A stretch of 33,166 nt of DNA from Chara braunii (GCA_003427395.1 BFEA01000543.1:425326-458491); one strand, 5' to 3'; positions 20,713 to 31,220 are shown, numbered from the stretch's first letter. The notes: generated by a model not told the origin, from the sequence alone. Numbers and translations: made by a program.

Positions 20713-21945
20713 ATGTCCGTCCCACATCCGTTCATTAGGTACGACTGGGTTAAGTCAGCCCACGAGGAAACTGCAACTCATTTCGCTGTCCGAATCACGG
20801 AGGCAGCAATTGATAAAAATGAATGGTATTGGTCCAACGTTCACGACGATGTTAAGTTCATCGTCTGAAATTGTCTGGTCTGCGCCGCTGACAAGGCATC
20901 GATTCAGCCGTCTAGGTCGATAGTGCCTATTGTAGGTGAACGGCCATTCCAGAGGGTTAGTATGGACACCACACATATTGTCGTTCCGCCTGGACCTAAT
21001 AGCTGTGAGTATTCAATTCTACTAGTTTTCGTAGACCATTTCTCGAAATGGATCGAGACCTATCTGTGTTAGACGCGACAGGCCACCGAAATCACGCGAT
21101 ACGTCAACCGTTTTCTCGGGATGCACCATGACACCGAGGAGATCCTGACGGACAACGGGGCATAATTTAGAGGGGAAGTCTTGAGGAACCTAGTCCTGCA
21201 TGGCATCTCCATCCGAAACACTGCTCCCCACATGTCGCAATCCACCAGACTGATGGAGAACGCCAATCGAGTGATTAAGACCGCCTTGCGACGCAATATC
21301 GTGGTGAATGACACGAGGCCTTGGCCTGATATCGTGGACCATATCCTCGCTATCCACCGGGGGACACTCCACGAGTCCATCGGTCTGACCCCCTTCCAAC
21401 TACGGACTAAGAGCCTGCCTTGTGTAGCCCTACCGAGCCTAAATGATGAGACGGCCCTTCCGCGACGGAACACCAGGGCGACGGTCAAGGATAGGGCCCA
21501 ACGCCACCTAGAGCTGATGGAAAGAGCCCTCCCCCGACTGGCCCGAAAAAGACAGCTTATCACGGAAATGGCCCATGGTAGACAGGTCCGAAGCCATGAG
21601 GCCCGAAATGGGAATGCTGGGCCTCGGTCCCAATATAAATTAGGGGATACCATGCAGGTGAAGAAATGTGCTTGCCAAGGCAAGTTAGCGCCATGATTTT
21701 TCGGGCAATTTCGCGTGGTCGAGCTTGGTCCTTGTGGGGTGAACATGGTGCGGCTCGCGCCGGAGGTGTTGGGGAGTCGGTCGGCTTGTCCGATCGTTCG
21801 ACACGCGTCCTACCTCCGTCCTCTCCCTTCCTCCCCTTCTCCTCCATCATCTGCATCGCCCCTCGACCAAGACGAGGACGACGACTTTCTAGAATCCTCC
21901 TTTCTTTCTCAACCATCGTCTTCAACCCCGCCTCCATTGCCATGA
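20713..21945 (+). pseudogene. Pol fragment: integrase, Ty3/gypsy type
   Basis: One frame with stops at 20866, 21070, 21163 and 21694. The zinc-binding N-terminal part is seen as HEETATH near 20761, then NEWYWSNVHDDV, then CLVC. The catalytic core has Asp in SMDTTH (20965), Asp in LTDNG (21151) and Glu in RLMENANR (21256), a D,D-35-E-like spacing (34 residues between the last two). The C-terminal part, after the last TGA, has the KLAP, FRVVELGP and HASYLRP blocks typical of gypsy integrase ends. Integrase joins cDNA to the target and makes the short duplication (4 bp here). No reverse transcriptase lies upstream. Confidence 0.88.
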
Positions 21946-23930
21946 GCTTTTCGACGGAGAAGGTGATCAGCGAACGACTGATGGTGCCTGAGGGAGCCTT
22001 TTTCGGCGATCCGACAAGTACAACATCCTCGATTGAGTACAAATCTTCTCCGATTCGTGGCCTTCTTCAGTAAGGTCGCTACGACGGCCATCCACGCGGC
22101 AACGGAGTTCCAATTCGGGCAGTCTGGGGTGGCACGAGTGTTGGCTGAGGTGTTGGCTTTTTTGTGAATGTCCCCACCCAACGAGAGCCACGTGTCGGTC
22201 ATTGTCGTCTTTACAGGCGACATTACGACACTGCACCCAACGCGACATACCGCCATCTTTCGACAACTGCGGGACTGGGCAGCGCTCCTTACGACCTAGT
22301 GGGTGCGGCTGTTGGCTCAACCACGAGATCGCGTCGTAACGACGAATGGCATCGATCTTCAGCTTCGAGTCTCCTCCACTGCGCCAAAGGTCGCCCTTCC
22401 AGTGCTTCGTCCCTTCGCTCGGCCTCGATGAACCGTCACTGTCTCTCTACCTTCAGTCTCCTCTCCGATGTTCCTACGTTTTGGCAATCTGCCTTGGAAG
22501 CGTCTTGGTATTTCACGATCAGGCAATTGGACGTGTCGATTCTAGTCGCAAGCAAGTGGAAGCACTGGTGGCAAGCATACGTGGCAGTCAGTTTTTGCCT
22601 CCTCGGCGTCGTCTTCCACTTGGCGGAGCCCTCTGACAACCGAGAGGAGGACGAGATCCCCGATGATGAGATAAAGTTGCTGCTCGTCCAGGCTTGGAGA
22701 ACGAACACGGAGGTTGATTTTCTGGGATGCTGTTCGGGGAAGTGCACGACGACCACCTAATGTCCATCACGGACAAACTGCTGGTGTTTTTGGGCCAAGT
22801 ACTCGACGATCTGCCATTAGAGATTCTCTCGCGCTGTGACCAGAAGCCCTGGACAACCACGCTCGTTCGCACGTTGGAGCCACATCTTCAGTGGTCCGCG
22901 TGTACGGAGTTGGAGGAAGGAAGCTACTACGTGCCCTCGGCGGGCTCGTATCTACACGTCGACGTCACTGATCTTTCCACGTGGGACCCGCTCATCCGGC
23001 GCGCTCCTGCACGAGAGACGAGTGAAGAAGAAGAGGAGGAGGACGAAGAAGAAGCATCGGCAGAGGAAGAAGATCGAGAATCCGATCCCGATTATCAAGG
23101 ATCGGAGGACGAAGAGCTGGGAGAGGCCGATTCGGAGGAGGAGGCAGACGAAGAAGAAAATGCGCCGAGGGATACAAGTGAACCGGAAGCCGCGGCCCAG
23201 AGACGGCGAGAGGCAGCGGAAGGCAAGCAACCGATCGTGGAATCAGGGCCGTCGCCGCAACTACTGCAGGGCAATCCAGCACTCGACCTGGAACCGTCGC
23301 GGGAGGAAGACGAACAAGATGGAACCGCCGCCGCAGAGGGATCAAGAAGTCGGCGCCACCGAAGAAGTCAATCACCCTCCCAATCCTCCCCAGTTCGATC
23401 CACAACCCTTCGTCTGCACCAAGATGCTGGCGCTCGGACTTCGTCTCCGGTCGTTATCCCGTCGTCCCCGTGACTTCCTCACCGTCCAGCAGCTCCTAGG
23501 CCGACCCCCGTTCCCCGATATGTGGCAGCCATTTCCCCTCTCCCTCTTCTATCACTGCCACGCCACTCGCCTTCTGGTCACCATCTTCCCGCATGCTACT
23601 ACTCGCTCACTCGTCACTTTCTTTCCCCTCCACGTCCTCCTCTTTAGCGTGGATTGGCGGGAGTATAATAATATAGAGGTCTACTGCGTCATCGTGGGCA
23701 CGATCCCCCCCCGTGCGAAGAACATGACGATTTTCGCGCTGCCATCCGCTGCACCCTCAGCACCCTCTACCCTGACTACCTCGCCTCTCTCCCCCATCAA
23801 CGACGGCACCCTCGTTTTCCTCGCATCCATCGCTCCATTCATTACGTCCCACTCCCCTCCAACAGCGAGGAAATTTACCGCTTCATGCCTCCTCCCCCTC
23901 AAGTCTATCCACCACCCTCCCCACCCGTAA
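21946..23930 (+). pseudogene. Third ORF after pol, acidic, function unknown
   Basis: Long open stretches lie on the same strand as pol: 22164-22760, then 22727-23473, then 22836-23930 in another frame. The segment 22727-23473 looks most real. About 100 residues of ordinary composition (ITDKLLVFLGQVLDDLPLEI and onwards) are followed by a Glu/Asp/Ser-rich block (about residues 100-145), then a Pro/Ser/Arg-rich end. The upstream part seems to continue in the same frame before a TGA at 22634. Extra ORFs between pol and the 3' LTR are known in some Ty3/gypsy lineages. I see no clear transmembrane or envelope features and assign no function. It may also be a captured host fragment. Confidence 0.45.
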
Positions 23931-24420
23931 TTAGATTGCCTTTCCCCGGCAACATTTTGGATTGAGCCCACGTATGCCACATTGGATGACTTCCACACTC
24001 AGATCCTACGGTAAGTGGCACGTGCGAGCTCCACGTTGATCATCGGATTAATGGATCGACGCGTAAAGTGTGTGAGCAAGCGGGAGCTTGCTCAAGATTG
24101 GAACCCCCTGGGCGTCACATATGTGACGAACCATTTCCTGTAATTGCGCGACTTTCTGCGCAAAACTGCCTGGGGAAATGAGACGGGTCAGATGGGTGAG
24201 TTGCGGGAAGATGGGTGGTCGGGCTGATTGCATGGATGCTCTCGTTTCTTTTCGTTTTTCGTGGAAATTTGTCGGGTCGGTGTTGGGAAAGTCCCACACT
24301 CACGATTGAGTATCCGCGCCTTAGCGAGCGTGACGGACAACGGTTGCCTTGACCTCTTTCTTATTCTGTTGTGAGCACTAGAAATTTTGGCACGATCGTC
24401 ACGCGGGAATATCGTTTTTG

Positions 24421-25256
24421 AATTTTCAACTGATGTCGAGCCCCCACGGGCTCGCGGAATTGTTTTTCTTTTTCTGTTTTTTCGGAATTTCCTTTTGCAA
24501 TTAGGACTTAGGCTAGGAATTTAGGTACTCTGAATTTTGTTGCGCCGCGCTTGAGCGCATCTCGCTACGCTGGGAACTGGAATCTGACTGGATCGCACCC
24601 TTAATCTTGTGTAACTGTCATTTTTGGCGAGCGGGATTGTAACTGTATCTCTCTTCTTTCTTGGTTTCCTCGTGTTTGCCCGCCTTCTCCTTCTTCCTCC
24701 CCTTGCATACTCTGTTCTAATTGGCCGGAGCGCCTGCATGACCGGATCGATGCGTGGAATGTGGCTACGACCCCCACGCCCCGGCCTGGCCATGCAGACG
24801 TAGGCACTTCCTCTCTTCTCCTCATGTCCACCTGAGCAAATTTTCAACTGATGTCGAGCCGCCACGGGCTTACAGAATTATTTTTTCTTTTTCTGTTTTT
24901 TCAGAATTTCCTTTTGCAATTAGGACTTAGGCTAGGAATTTAGGTACTCTGAATTTTGTTGCACCGTGCTTGAGCGCATTTTGCTACGCTGGGAACTGGA
25001 CTCTGACTGGATCGCGCCCTTAATCTTGTGTAACTGTCATTTTTGGCGGGCGCAATTGTAACTGTATCTCTCTTCTTTCTTGGTTTCCTCGTGTTTGCCC
25101 GCTTTCTCCTTCTTCCTCGCCTTGCATACTCTGTTCTAATTGGCCGGATCGCCTGCATGACCGGATCGATGCGTGGAGTGTGGCTACGACCCCCACCCCC
25201 CGGGCAGGCCATGCAGACGTAGACACTTCCTCTCTTCTCCTCATGTCCACCTGAGC
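24421..25256. repeat. 418-bp tandem duplication inside 3' LTR
   Basis: AATTTTCAACTGATGTCGAG begins at 24421 and again at 24839. The two units are near-identical, both ending in GTCCACCTGAGC. The second continues into the TATA region. It is absent from the 5' and solo LTRs, so it arose after or during this insertion. Confidence 0.9.
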
Positions 25257-25289
25257 TTAATCCCGTACCTTTCGCGCAGGCATGCATGC

Positions 25290-25295
25290 TATAAA
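25290..25295 (+). promoter_or_regulatory. LTR TATA box (3' LTR)
   Basis: TATAAATTTTGCAAGCGC, as in the two other LTRs. In a 3' LTR it could drive transcription into the flanking repeats. Confidence 0.6.
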
Positions 25296-25552
25296 TTTTG
25301 CAAGCGCGATTAGTTTGCTCTCTAAGAACCTTGGAGTTAGCGCAAATCAGTGTGGGTCGGCTAACGAGTCAGCTTGAGAGGTGAGTCAACGAGAGAGTTG
25401 GGCGATCTGACGAGCTGGTGTCGGGTATGCGGGGTTGACATGCGAGGCTGCGACGGACTGTGGCGCATGGGCGAACCAGGATTGCATGCTCGAACCAACC
25501 GGGGTGACAACTCTGAGTTGGTGCGAGGTGACGGACTGCCTGCATCGGGAGT

Positions 25553-25554
<2 letters not shown>

Positions 25555-25636
<82 letters not shown>
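25555..25636. repeat. (GA)n in 3' LTR
   Basis: About 80 bp of AG repeat at the conserved LTR position, intermediate in length between the other two copies. Confidence 0.95.
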
Positions 25637-25637
<1 letters not shown>

Positions 25638-26241
25638 AGTTGTGGGTGTTGGATGAGGTTCTTTCTTTTGTTTATCTGTATAATTTTGGCTCCTGCTATG
25701 GCCGATTTTATTGCGGCCGTTTCAGACTTCTCTGTGTAAATCTTCTCGGATTTTCCTTCTCGTTTTTGCCTCGTGCATGCATGGAATGGATGTGAGCTGT
25801 TTCCCGTTAGTGATCTCTTTTTGGATTTCCAATCTTGTTTTGCGATGCCTGTTTTGTCACCTTTTATTCAAGTTATCCATTTGCATGAGCCATACTCTCA
25901 TATTTGATTGAAAACACTCGCTATGGATGTTTGGGTTCAATCGTTAGTCTTCAATCACCAAGAATGCTGTGAGGAGTTGATCACCCTCTCCCCTTTTCTC
26001 TCCTTTTGGTCACATGTATGGCATGGATCTGAATGTAATGTCTGGATCTTGCCCAACATAGCATGTGCAGGACAGTTGCATGTAGGCCGAACGGGATTGG
26101 TACACTGAACCTAGGACCGCTCCACTTTCTCTCATGTGCGCGCTCGCATACGACCGCGATCTCGAGAAAAGCCGAGTGGCCTGCATAAGTCGACCTTGAA
26201 CGCAGTATGAGGATGCAAGAGACCGAGTTCACTAAACGGAT

Positions 26242-26746
26242 ATGGCTGTGGAATTTCCCTCTTGGAACCCCGATCGTGAGAGTCTGAGGGACCCGGAATA
26301 TCGCGAATACTGGGAAGGTGAACAACTCATACGGCGGGGAAACTTGAGAAACCCGGAATTCCCCTTTGTCTGACAGAGAACGACCATTGTGCGCAAGGGA
26401 CTTCCACTGGGCCGTAACTAACGATCCTAGGGGCCCCGACTACCCGGATACTTATAACATGCAATATTACATATCCCCCGGCTCCGTCGTTATTGCCACC
26501 AGTTTCCCTCCCTTTCACCTCCTTCTTCCATATCACCAGCTCACAGTGGTTCCGTGGAATTCCATAGCCCGCTATTGGCCCCGCACACCGCGCGAAAAGT
26601 GTCAACGACACCAGGCATATCGAGCTTCGGAAATTGCTCGACGAACCTGAACCGAAGCCGTGCGGCGCCGACAACTGGTCGAACCGCGCGATCGCCAGTA
26701 CAACCCGCGAAGCTGACTACAGCGACGCGACTGGCAGAGACGGTAA
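26242..26746 (+). pseudogene. LTR-encoded ORF, copy in 3' LTR
   Basis: ATG at 26242 opens a frame with LRDPEYREYWE near residue 15. Near 26365 two extra bases and one lost base shift the reading to the frame of 26366-26650. That frame holds the central block (YYISPGSVVIAT, LPYHQLTVVPW, ARYWPR). After a TGA and one more TGA the same frame ends RRDWQRR with TAA at 26744-26746, as in the solo LTR copy. The shared end point and the gap-free protein match argue for a real ancestral gene. Function unknown: the central part is mixed hydrophobic and the end strongly basic. Confidence 0.58.
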
Positions 26747-26805
26747 TCCCAGACACGGTCTTCGCGTACCATCTTGCACCATTGCCCCTAAACTTGCCAC
26801 CGGAA

Positions 26806-26933
26806 ATCTCAGTTCCGACCTGGGACTCCACCCCCACTTTCCTAAAATCCTTGGCACACACCCTTTCGCAGTTCTAGGCCCCCATCCTACTCCGATCAGG
26901 AAGTCGCGCCGGGCGTGAGGTTAGAGCATCACA
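26806..26933 (+). promoter_or_regulatory. Conserved LTR 3' end, 3' LTR copy
   Basis: The same 128-bp length as 12011-12138 in the solo LTR, with a near-identical first half and an identical TCGCGCCGGGCGTGAGGTT stretch near the end. Confidence 0.5.
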
Positions 26934-26937
26934 GTGT

Positions 26938-27400
26938 TGCCTTGTAACTTAGCAGGATGAGGGTGTGAGGCCTGGAAGAGCCCGACAGTGAATAAAACAA
27001 GGTCGGAGGATGGTGGAGGGTTTTGTTTGGGGTCCCTGGAGGCTTTGAGTATTTTGGAGACTTCTGTGGTGCTCGGTCTGTGACTATCCCCATGTGTTTT
27101 CAGGATTCTTTAGCCAAAGCCGGGTAATTGCCCCGGTATCTCAATTGTTTCGCATACGTTTCCTAATATGTTTTCTGATGGGACACTGGGCCCGGTTCCC
27201 AGCACGTGCTGCTCCCCACGCATACGTTGGAGCATTGTTTCAAAAAAAGAGGTGAGTGGGAGAAGTAGATGGTGGGATATGAAGCGTCCTACTAGTGAGG
27301 GGGCTAGCTTGTAGGATGGAAATAGGGTACAGCAGCAGCGGAGATGGTGGCTCTGCTGCAGTAAGTCTTGCCGGAGTGAGGTAAAGAGGATTGATAGGGG
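26938..27400. repeat. Tandem array, right half, and dispersed repeat copy 2
   Basis: 26938 onward (TGCCTTGTAAC, then GTGTGAGGCCTGGAAGAG) completes the array unit broken at 15727. At 27140-27240 lies the second copy of the dispersed hairpin repeat (core 27180-27204). 27300-27385 repeats sequence of 14870-14965. Confidence 0.65.
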
Positions 27401-27960
27401 CTTTCTGAGTCGTTTTCTGAAATCTTGCCTATTTCTGAAGTTCGTCTTAACAATTTTCTAAGTAGCTCAAATTTTTCTTAAAAAAAAAAAGAAAAAAAAA
27501 GGGGGGATTGATTGGGGTTGCCTGCCGCCCATGTCCTTGCACAAAATTCAAGAAACAAGAAATGGCTCACCATCAACAACAAGTAGTATCACCACCAATG
27601 TACACAGTGAACAACCTACCAACAAACGACAGTAACAACTGCCGTGTACATAACGGTAGGAACGCAAAATAGGTCCACCTATGGGACTTGTAGTGAAACA
27701 TCTATACTAGTGCCTGAAGTACCCGGGCGACAGGCTCGTTCGACTATGCTTCGTCACGGCTGAGTGGGGTGAGTGGGGCTCAGCTGAGTCCTGGTACTTG
27801 CAACCGTGGTCCGGTCAAGGTCAACCCCAGACTAGAGGGTGGTGATCCTGAGTGGTAGACACTGAGGTAGGACAGTGGGAGTAGGGGTGCGCCGGGAAGA
27901 AATATGAGAGTGGTATGGGGGGAGGTAGTCCCATAGGAATAGGGGGCCTCAGCCACATGG
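27401..27960. other. Unassigned sequence
   Basis: After an A-run near 27480 comes ordinary-composition DNA with no long ORF, RNA motif or repeat that I recognise. Confidence 0.35.
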
Positions 27961-28159
27961 CCGAGTGCCGAAGGTCACTGTCATACAACTAGAATCCAGC
28001 CTCTACAACATCCTGGGCTTTTCTGAAGAAAAACAAAGAAAAAAAGAAGAGAAAACTGGGGTGCGGTTATGGTTTGATTTTCATTTCAACCTGCCATTTC
28101 TCAGTCCAGTCCGGTCAGATGTTTACATCCGGTCGAAACTCTGCTTTGCAGGAAAGTCG

Positions 28160-28296
28160 CACCGCCGAGTTTGTAACTGCAATTCAGTCAGGCACGTAGC
28201 CATTTTTTTTTGTTTTTTTCTGGGCCTGGCCAAGGCATCTCGTTGCGTGGCTAAGCCACAACAGAGATTAAAAAAAAAAAAAAATGAAGAATGGCC

Positions 28297-28330
<34 letters not shown>

Positions 28331-28460
28331 GGGGTGGCCGACCCATCTTGCCGTGTCGCTGGGCCACGGGAGGTAAAAAAAAAAAAAAAAAAAAAAAAAA
28401 CGTAGGGCATGCAGCCACAGAGCTCCCGTGGTCGGGGCCGGTCGACCTCCCCCCTCCCCC

Positions 28461-28502
<42 letters not shown>

Positions 28503-28530
28503 GTAGGGCATGCAGCCACAGAGCTGCTTG
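28160..28530. repeat. Poly-T/poly-A bounded repeat units
   Basis: Homopolymers: A at 28270-28284, T at 28298-28329, A at 28375-28400 and A at 28462-28501. Two related ~50-bp segments (GCATCTCGTTGCGTGGCTAA and CCATCTTGCCGTGTCGCTGG) each run into an A-run. CGTAGGGCATGCAGCCACAG plus AGCT (24 bp) stands exactly after two A-runs, at 28401 and 28502. It looks like repeated insertion of A-tailed retroposon ends. The Phe- and Lys-run ORFs are artefacts. Confidence 0.7.
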
Positions 28531-28650
28531 GGTCTGTTGCGAAAGACCTGCAGGCTTCGGCCTAAGCTGGATGGTCCTGGCTCCACTACTCTCCACATGC
28601 ACAAAAGAGAAAAAACGGCATGCGCAAAAGACAAGAAAAGGCTGTGGCCT

Positions 28651-28720
28651 GTGGGCCTAGCTCAGTTGGTAAGGCACATAAGATACATTCAGGGGCGAGG
28701 TCCCACTAGCAACGGGATAG
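28651..28720 (+). mobile_element. tRNA-like SINE head, degenerate
   Basis: GGGCCTAGCTCAGTTGGTAA is a good A-box and D-arm, but the expected B box is weak (GAGGTCCCACTAG). The acceptor stem cannot be closed, so it is not a functional tRNA. Confidence 0.4.
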
Positions 28721-29510
28721 GATAGAAACGAGTTTGTGGGGCAGTTGAGTGACCCAAATCCTGACGTGCACTACTCATGATCCCACCGTCAGTATTTTAC
28801 ATGTATTACCCGAAAAAGTAAGGAGATCTTCGTTCCCCTCCTCTTCTCCTTAACACTGGGCATGCCCGTGCAAAGACAGCTTCCCGCCAGAATCTTTTCA
28901 ATCGGTTGGGGGTGTGGCCAACCCCAAACGAGGTTGGGGTCGGCCTTAGGCTTGGACCCCACTGCTCGGCGGTAGGAAAAAATGGTTGGCCGCGGAAAAC
29001 GGCCAACGCCGTCTGGAAAACCATTTCCAGAAAAAGTCGAGGCCCCACCGCCACGGTCTTGCCGGCTTCTGGAAAAGGACTTCCATTCCCGAAATGGAAA
29101 AATGGGAAGGTCGCCTCCCGAAATGGAAAGTGTGGTGAACCAAGTGCTCCAGCTCCGTGAACCAGCGGCAGAAGTGGACTTGTCCTTGCGGGACGCCATG
29201 GTCGCACCGCGACCGACATGCCGTGGAACTGTGTGGCACTGTCCCCTGCTGGCATACGGTGCCCTCAGTGTGAAACTAGCCGTTGAGGAGGCTCCCGGCG
29301 GCGTTTTCAAATTCATTGTCGATGAAATGCGGTCCGTTATCCGGAAGTGACACCTGCATAGCCGAGAGCGCCGTGGTGATGTGAGCACTTCCGAGGGCAT
29401 TCGAGAACTGCCTCCATTCGCTCCATATCCGCGGAGGAGAGGTGTGCTTGTGTGGGAGGTGTGTGCCAGCCCGTCGTGTGGTGGTTTGCAAACTGCTGGC
29501 AATAGAGGAG
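28721..29510. other. 5' flank of the Harbinger transposase
   Basis: ORFs are open on both strands (up to 298 codons on minus, partly antisense to the transposase) without domains. GTTGGCCG and CGGCCAAC form an 8-bp hairpin near 28985. Several GGAAA and TTTCC words follow. Terminal inverted repeats with a 3-bp target duplication, expected for Harbinger, were not found. Confidence 0.35.
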
Positions 29511-30947
29511 ATGGACAGTCCGGTTCCATCTGCAGTTTCGTCAGAGGAGTGGGAAGACATGCTCTTCTTCTTGGTTTTCGCCATAACCCAGTGGGTGCAC
29601 AGGCGCAATGCGGCGGCCATGGCCGTCCTCGAAGCTGTTGCATTCGCCCCATTCCTGTCCGGGGACGTGGCGACGTCGTTGCCACTCCTTGCAGGCGGGG
29701 NGATGCACGGATTCGCTCTCACCAGTTTGGCGGCGGAGGAGTTGGGAAGACGTATGGAGCGCCGACGGCGGATATGGGTCGTGGAACGAAGCGGGTGTGT
29801 GTGGAGGGATTTGCAGCGAGTTGGGCGTGAACACGACAAGGTGTTTGTCCAATTCTGCAGACTGCCTCGCCCGCTATTCTTCGAAGTGCTGGGTAGAATT
29901 GCACCCCATATCCAGTGAGCCCCCACGAACTTCCGGAATCCTATTCCTGCTGGTCAGAAGTTCGCCATGGCTCTCATTAGGTGGGCGACCGGCGGGTACC
30001 GGCAGACCTCGCATGGCATGGGCATGGGGCTTGCGAGTGCCTTGCGTTGCAATGACGAAGTCGCAGATGCTATCATCAGCGAGTATGGCCATCTCCTTCG
30101 GTGGCCGACAGGCCCTCGAATGCAGGAAGTGGAGAACGCTTTCGAGGCGAAAGGATTCGCCGGTTGCATCGGGGCAATTGATTGCACCCATTTGTACATC
30201 GACAAACCGAAGGGTATGCGTGGGGATTGCTACTACCATCACACATGACAGTTCTCTGTCGTGGCGCAGGTAGTTTGTGACCACGAGTGCAGAATCACTA
30301 GCGTTTACATGGGGTGCCCAGGGTCTGTGGATGACTCAAGAGTTTTGCGCATTTCGGAACTGTTCCGTGAGGCCTCACAAGGGGCAGGTGTCTTCAGCGA
30401 GGGAGGTGCTCACCTGCACGACGGCAGACACGTGGGACGCTATGTGCTTGGTGATGAAGGTTACCCTCTCCTGCCATGGATCATGACACCTGTCGGGAGG
30501 ACGGCTACAACAGCTCAGGAACGAACCTACGACAGTTGTCACTCAGCGGTGCGGTCTTGCATCGAGCGATGCCTCGGCCGACTGAAGGCCGTGTGGAGGA
30601 ATTTCATCCGACCGCACATCAGCAACATGAAAACCATTTGTAAGGAAGTGATGGCAATCTGCATCCTCCATAACCTAATGATCGAACACAGGGTGGATTT
30701 TGACCCCGGTGTGCTCAATAGTAGCAGCGACAGCGATGGTGATGGCGGTCATCCCAGACGCCGTCGTCGGCGGAGGGATCGTCGTCGTTTCGTTCGTCAC
30801 ATGCCCGACCTCAACGTCGAGCCCATGGTGGACGATGACCCTACATGCGGCTCCGCGCTAGGGGCGTTGGTTCGCAGGAGTCTGATCCAGCATGTGGACC
30901 ACCACGTGGCGGTTCGTGGTGCGCCGCCGCCATGTCCATGGCGATAG
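29511..30947 (+). pseudogene. PIF/Harbinger transposase (DDE_Tnp_4 type), two TGA codons
   Basis: A single frame from ATG 29511 to TAG 30947 (478 codons), interrupted only by TGA at 29916 and 30246 and one N at 29701. Catalytic residues: Asp in GAIDCTHLYI (30180), Asp in LGDEGYPLLPW (30453) and Glu in SCIERCLGRLK (30564). The GCPGSVDDSRVL block typical of the family lies between the first two. An N-terminal helix region (RWATGGYRQTSH) precedes the core. After residue ~400 an Asp/Ser run and an Arg run form a likely nuclear signal. The enzyme cuts and pastes the element at 3-bp targets. Length is near normal for the family. Both TGA codons could come from CGA by C-to-T change. The partner SANT/Myb-like protein was not identified. 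Confidence 0.88.
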
Positions 30948-31107
30948 TTGACGACGTGGATAACATAGCACATTGGATTTTGGGATAGCGGCAGGGAGTG
31001 GCAGCAGGAGTGGGTCCGGGGTCGTGACAGATTGGTAGTTCATAGGGTTCCGGGGTTGTGTGCGAGATTGTCATAATTTCAGTGATGGACAAAGATATTT
31101 TCACGTG

Positions 31108-31110
<3 letters not shown>

Positions 31111-31158
<48 letters not shown>
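31111..31158. repeat. (CT)n microsatellite followed by T-rich tract
   Basis: A pure CT run, then T-runs to about 31218. It separates the Harbinger region from the repeated hairpins. Confidence 0.95.
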
Positions 31159-31163
<5 letters not shown>

Positions 31164-31220
31164 CTTTTTTCTTTTTTTTTTCCCTAAAAACATCCTTTTT
31201 TTCTTCTTTTTTTTTTTAAA

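Larger units (their letters stand above)
15728..26933 (+). mobile_element. Ty3/gypsy LTR retrotransposon with nested repeats (11.2 kb)
   Basis: LTRs at 15728-18062 and 24122-26933 enclose a PBS, gag fragment, integrase and an acidic ORF in this order. Outside them stand GTGT (15724-15727) and GTGT (26934-26937). With one GTGT removed, the flanks join into a unit of the tandem array, so both LTRs belong to one insertion. Protease, reverse transcriptase and RNase H were not found. Their place (18542-20712) holds satellite, SINE-like, A-rich and TA repeats and a gap. The integrase layout and order (gag, then IN before the 3' LTR) indicate Ty3/gypsy rather than Ty1/copia. The coding parts have many stops, so it cannot move by itself. 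Confidence 0.88.
24122..26933 (+). repeat. 3' LTR (2812 bp)
   Basis: It starts TGTGACGAACCATTTCCTGT, as in the 5' LTR, and ends GAGCATCACA, followed by the GTGT target duplication. It is longer than the 5' LTR mainly because of a 418-bp tandem duplication. No purine-rich polypurine tract is seen just upstream. The preceding bases read GGGCGTCACATA. Confidence 0.9.

Noticed and set aside
22952-23405. Minus-strand Phe/Leu- and Pro-rich ORFs
   Set aside because: Antisense images of the acidic Glu/Asp-rich plus-strand ORF.
16127-25287. Similar minus-strand ORFs of ~115 codons (16127-16474, 24521-24865, 24940-25287), Arg-rich
   Set aside because: They recur only because they lie in the repeated LTR segment upstream of the TATA box. 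The solo LTR does not keep the frame, and there is no domain.
29276-29360. A minus-strand LPDNGPHFIDNEFE reading resembling the second catalytic motif of integrase
   Set aside because: It is only about 15 residues, with no first Asp or Glu motif in any nearby minus frame, and upstream it is antisense to the Harbinger transposase. Probably chance, at most a tiny remnant.
28789-29926. Long minus-strand ORFs (298 and 216 codons) near the Harbinger gene
   Set aside because: They overlap the clearly real transposase in antisense or lie in GC-rich flank, have no domain, and are best explained by codon bias of the sense strand.
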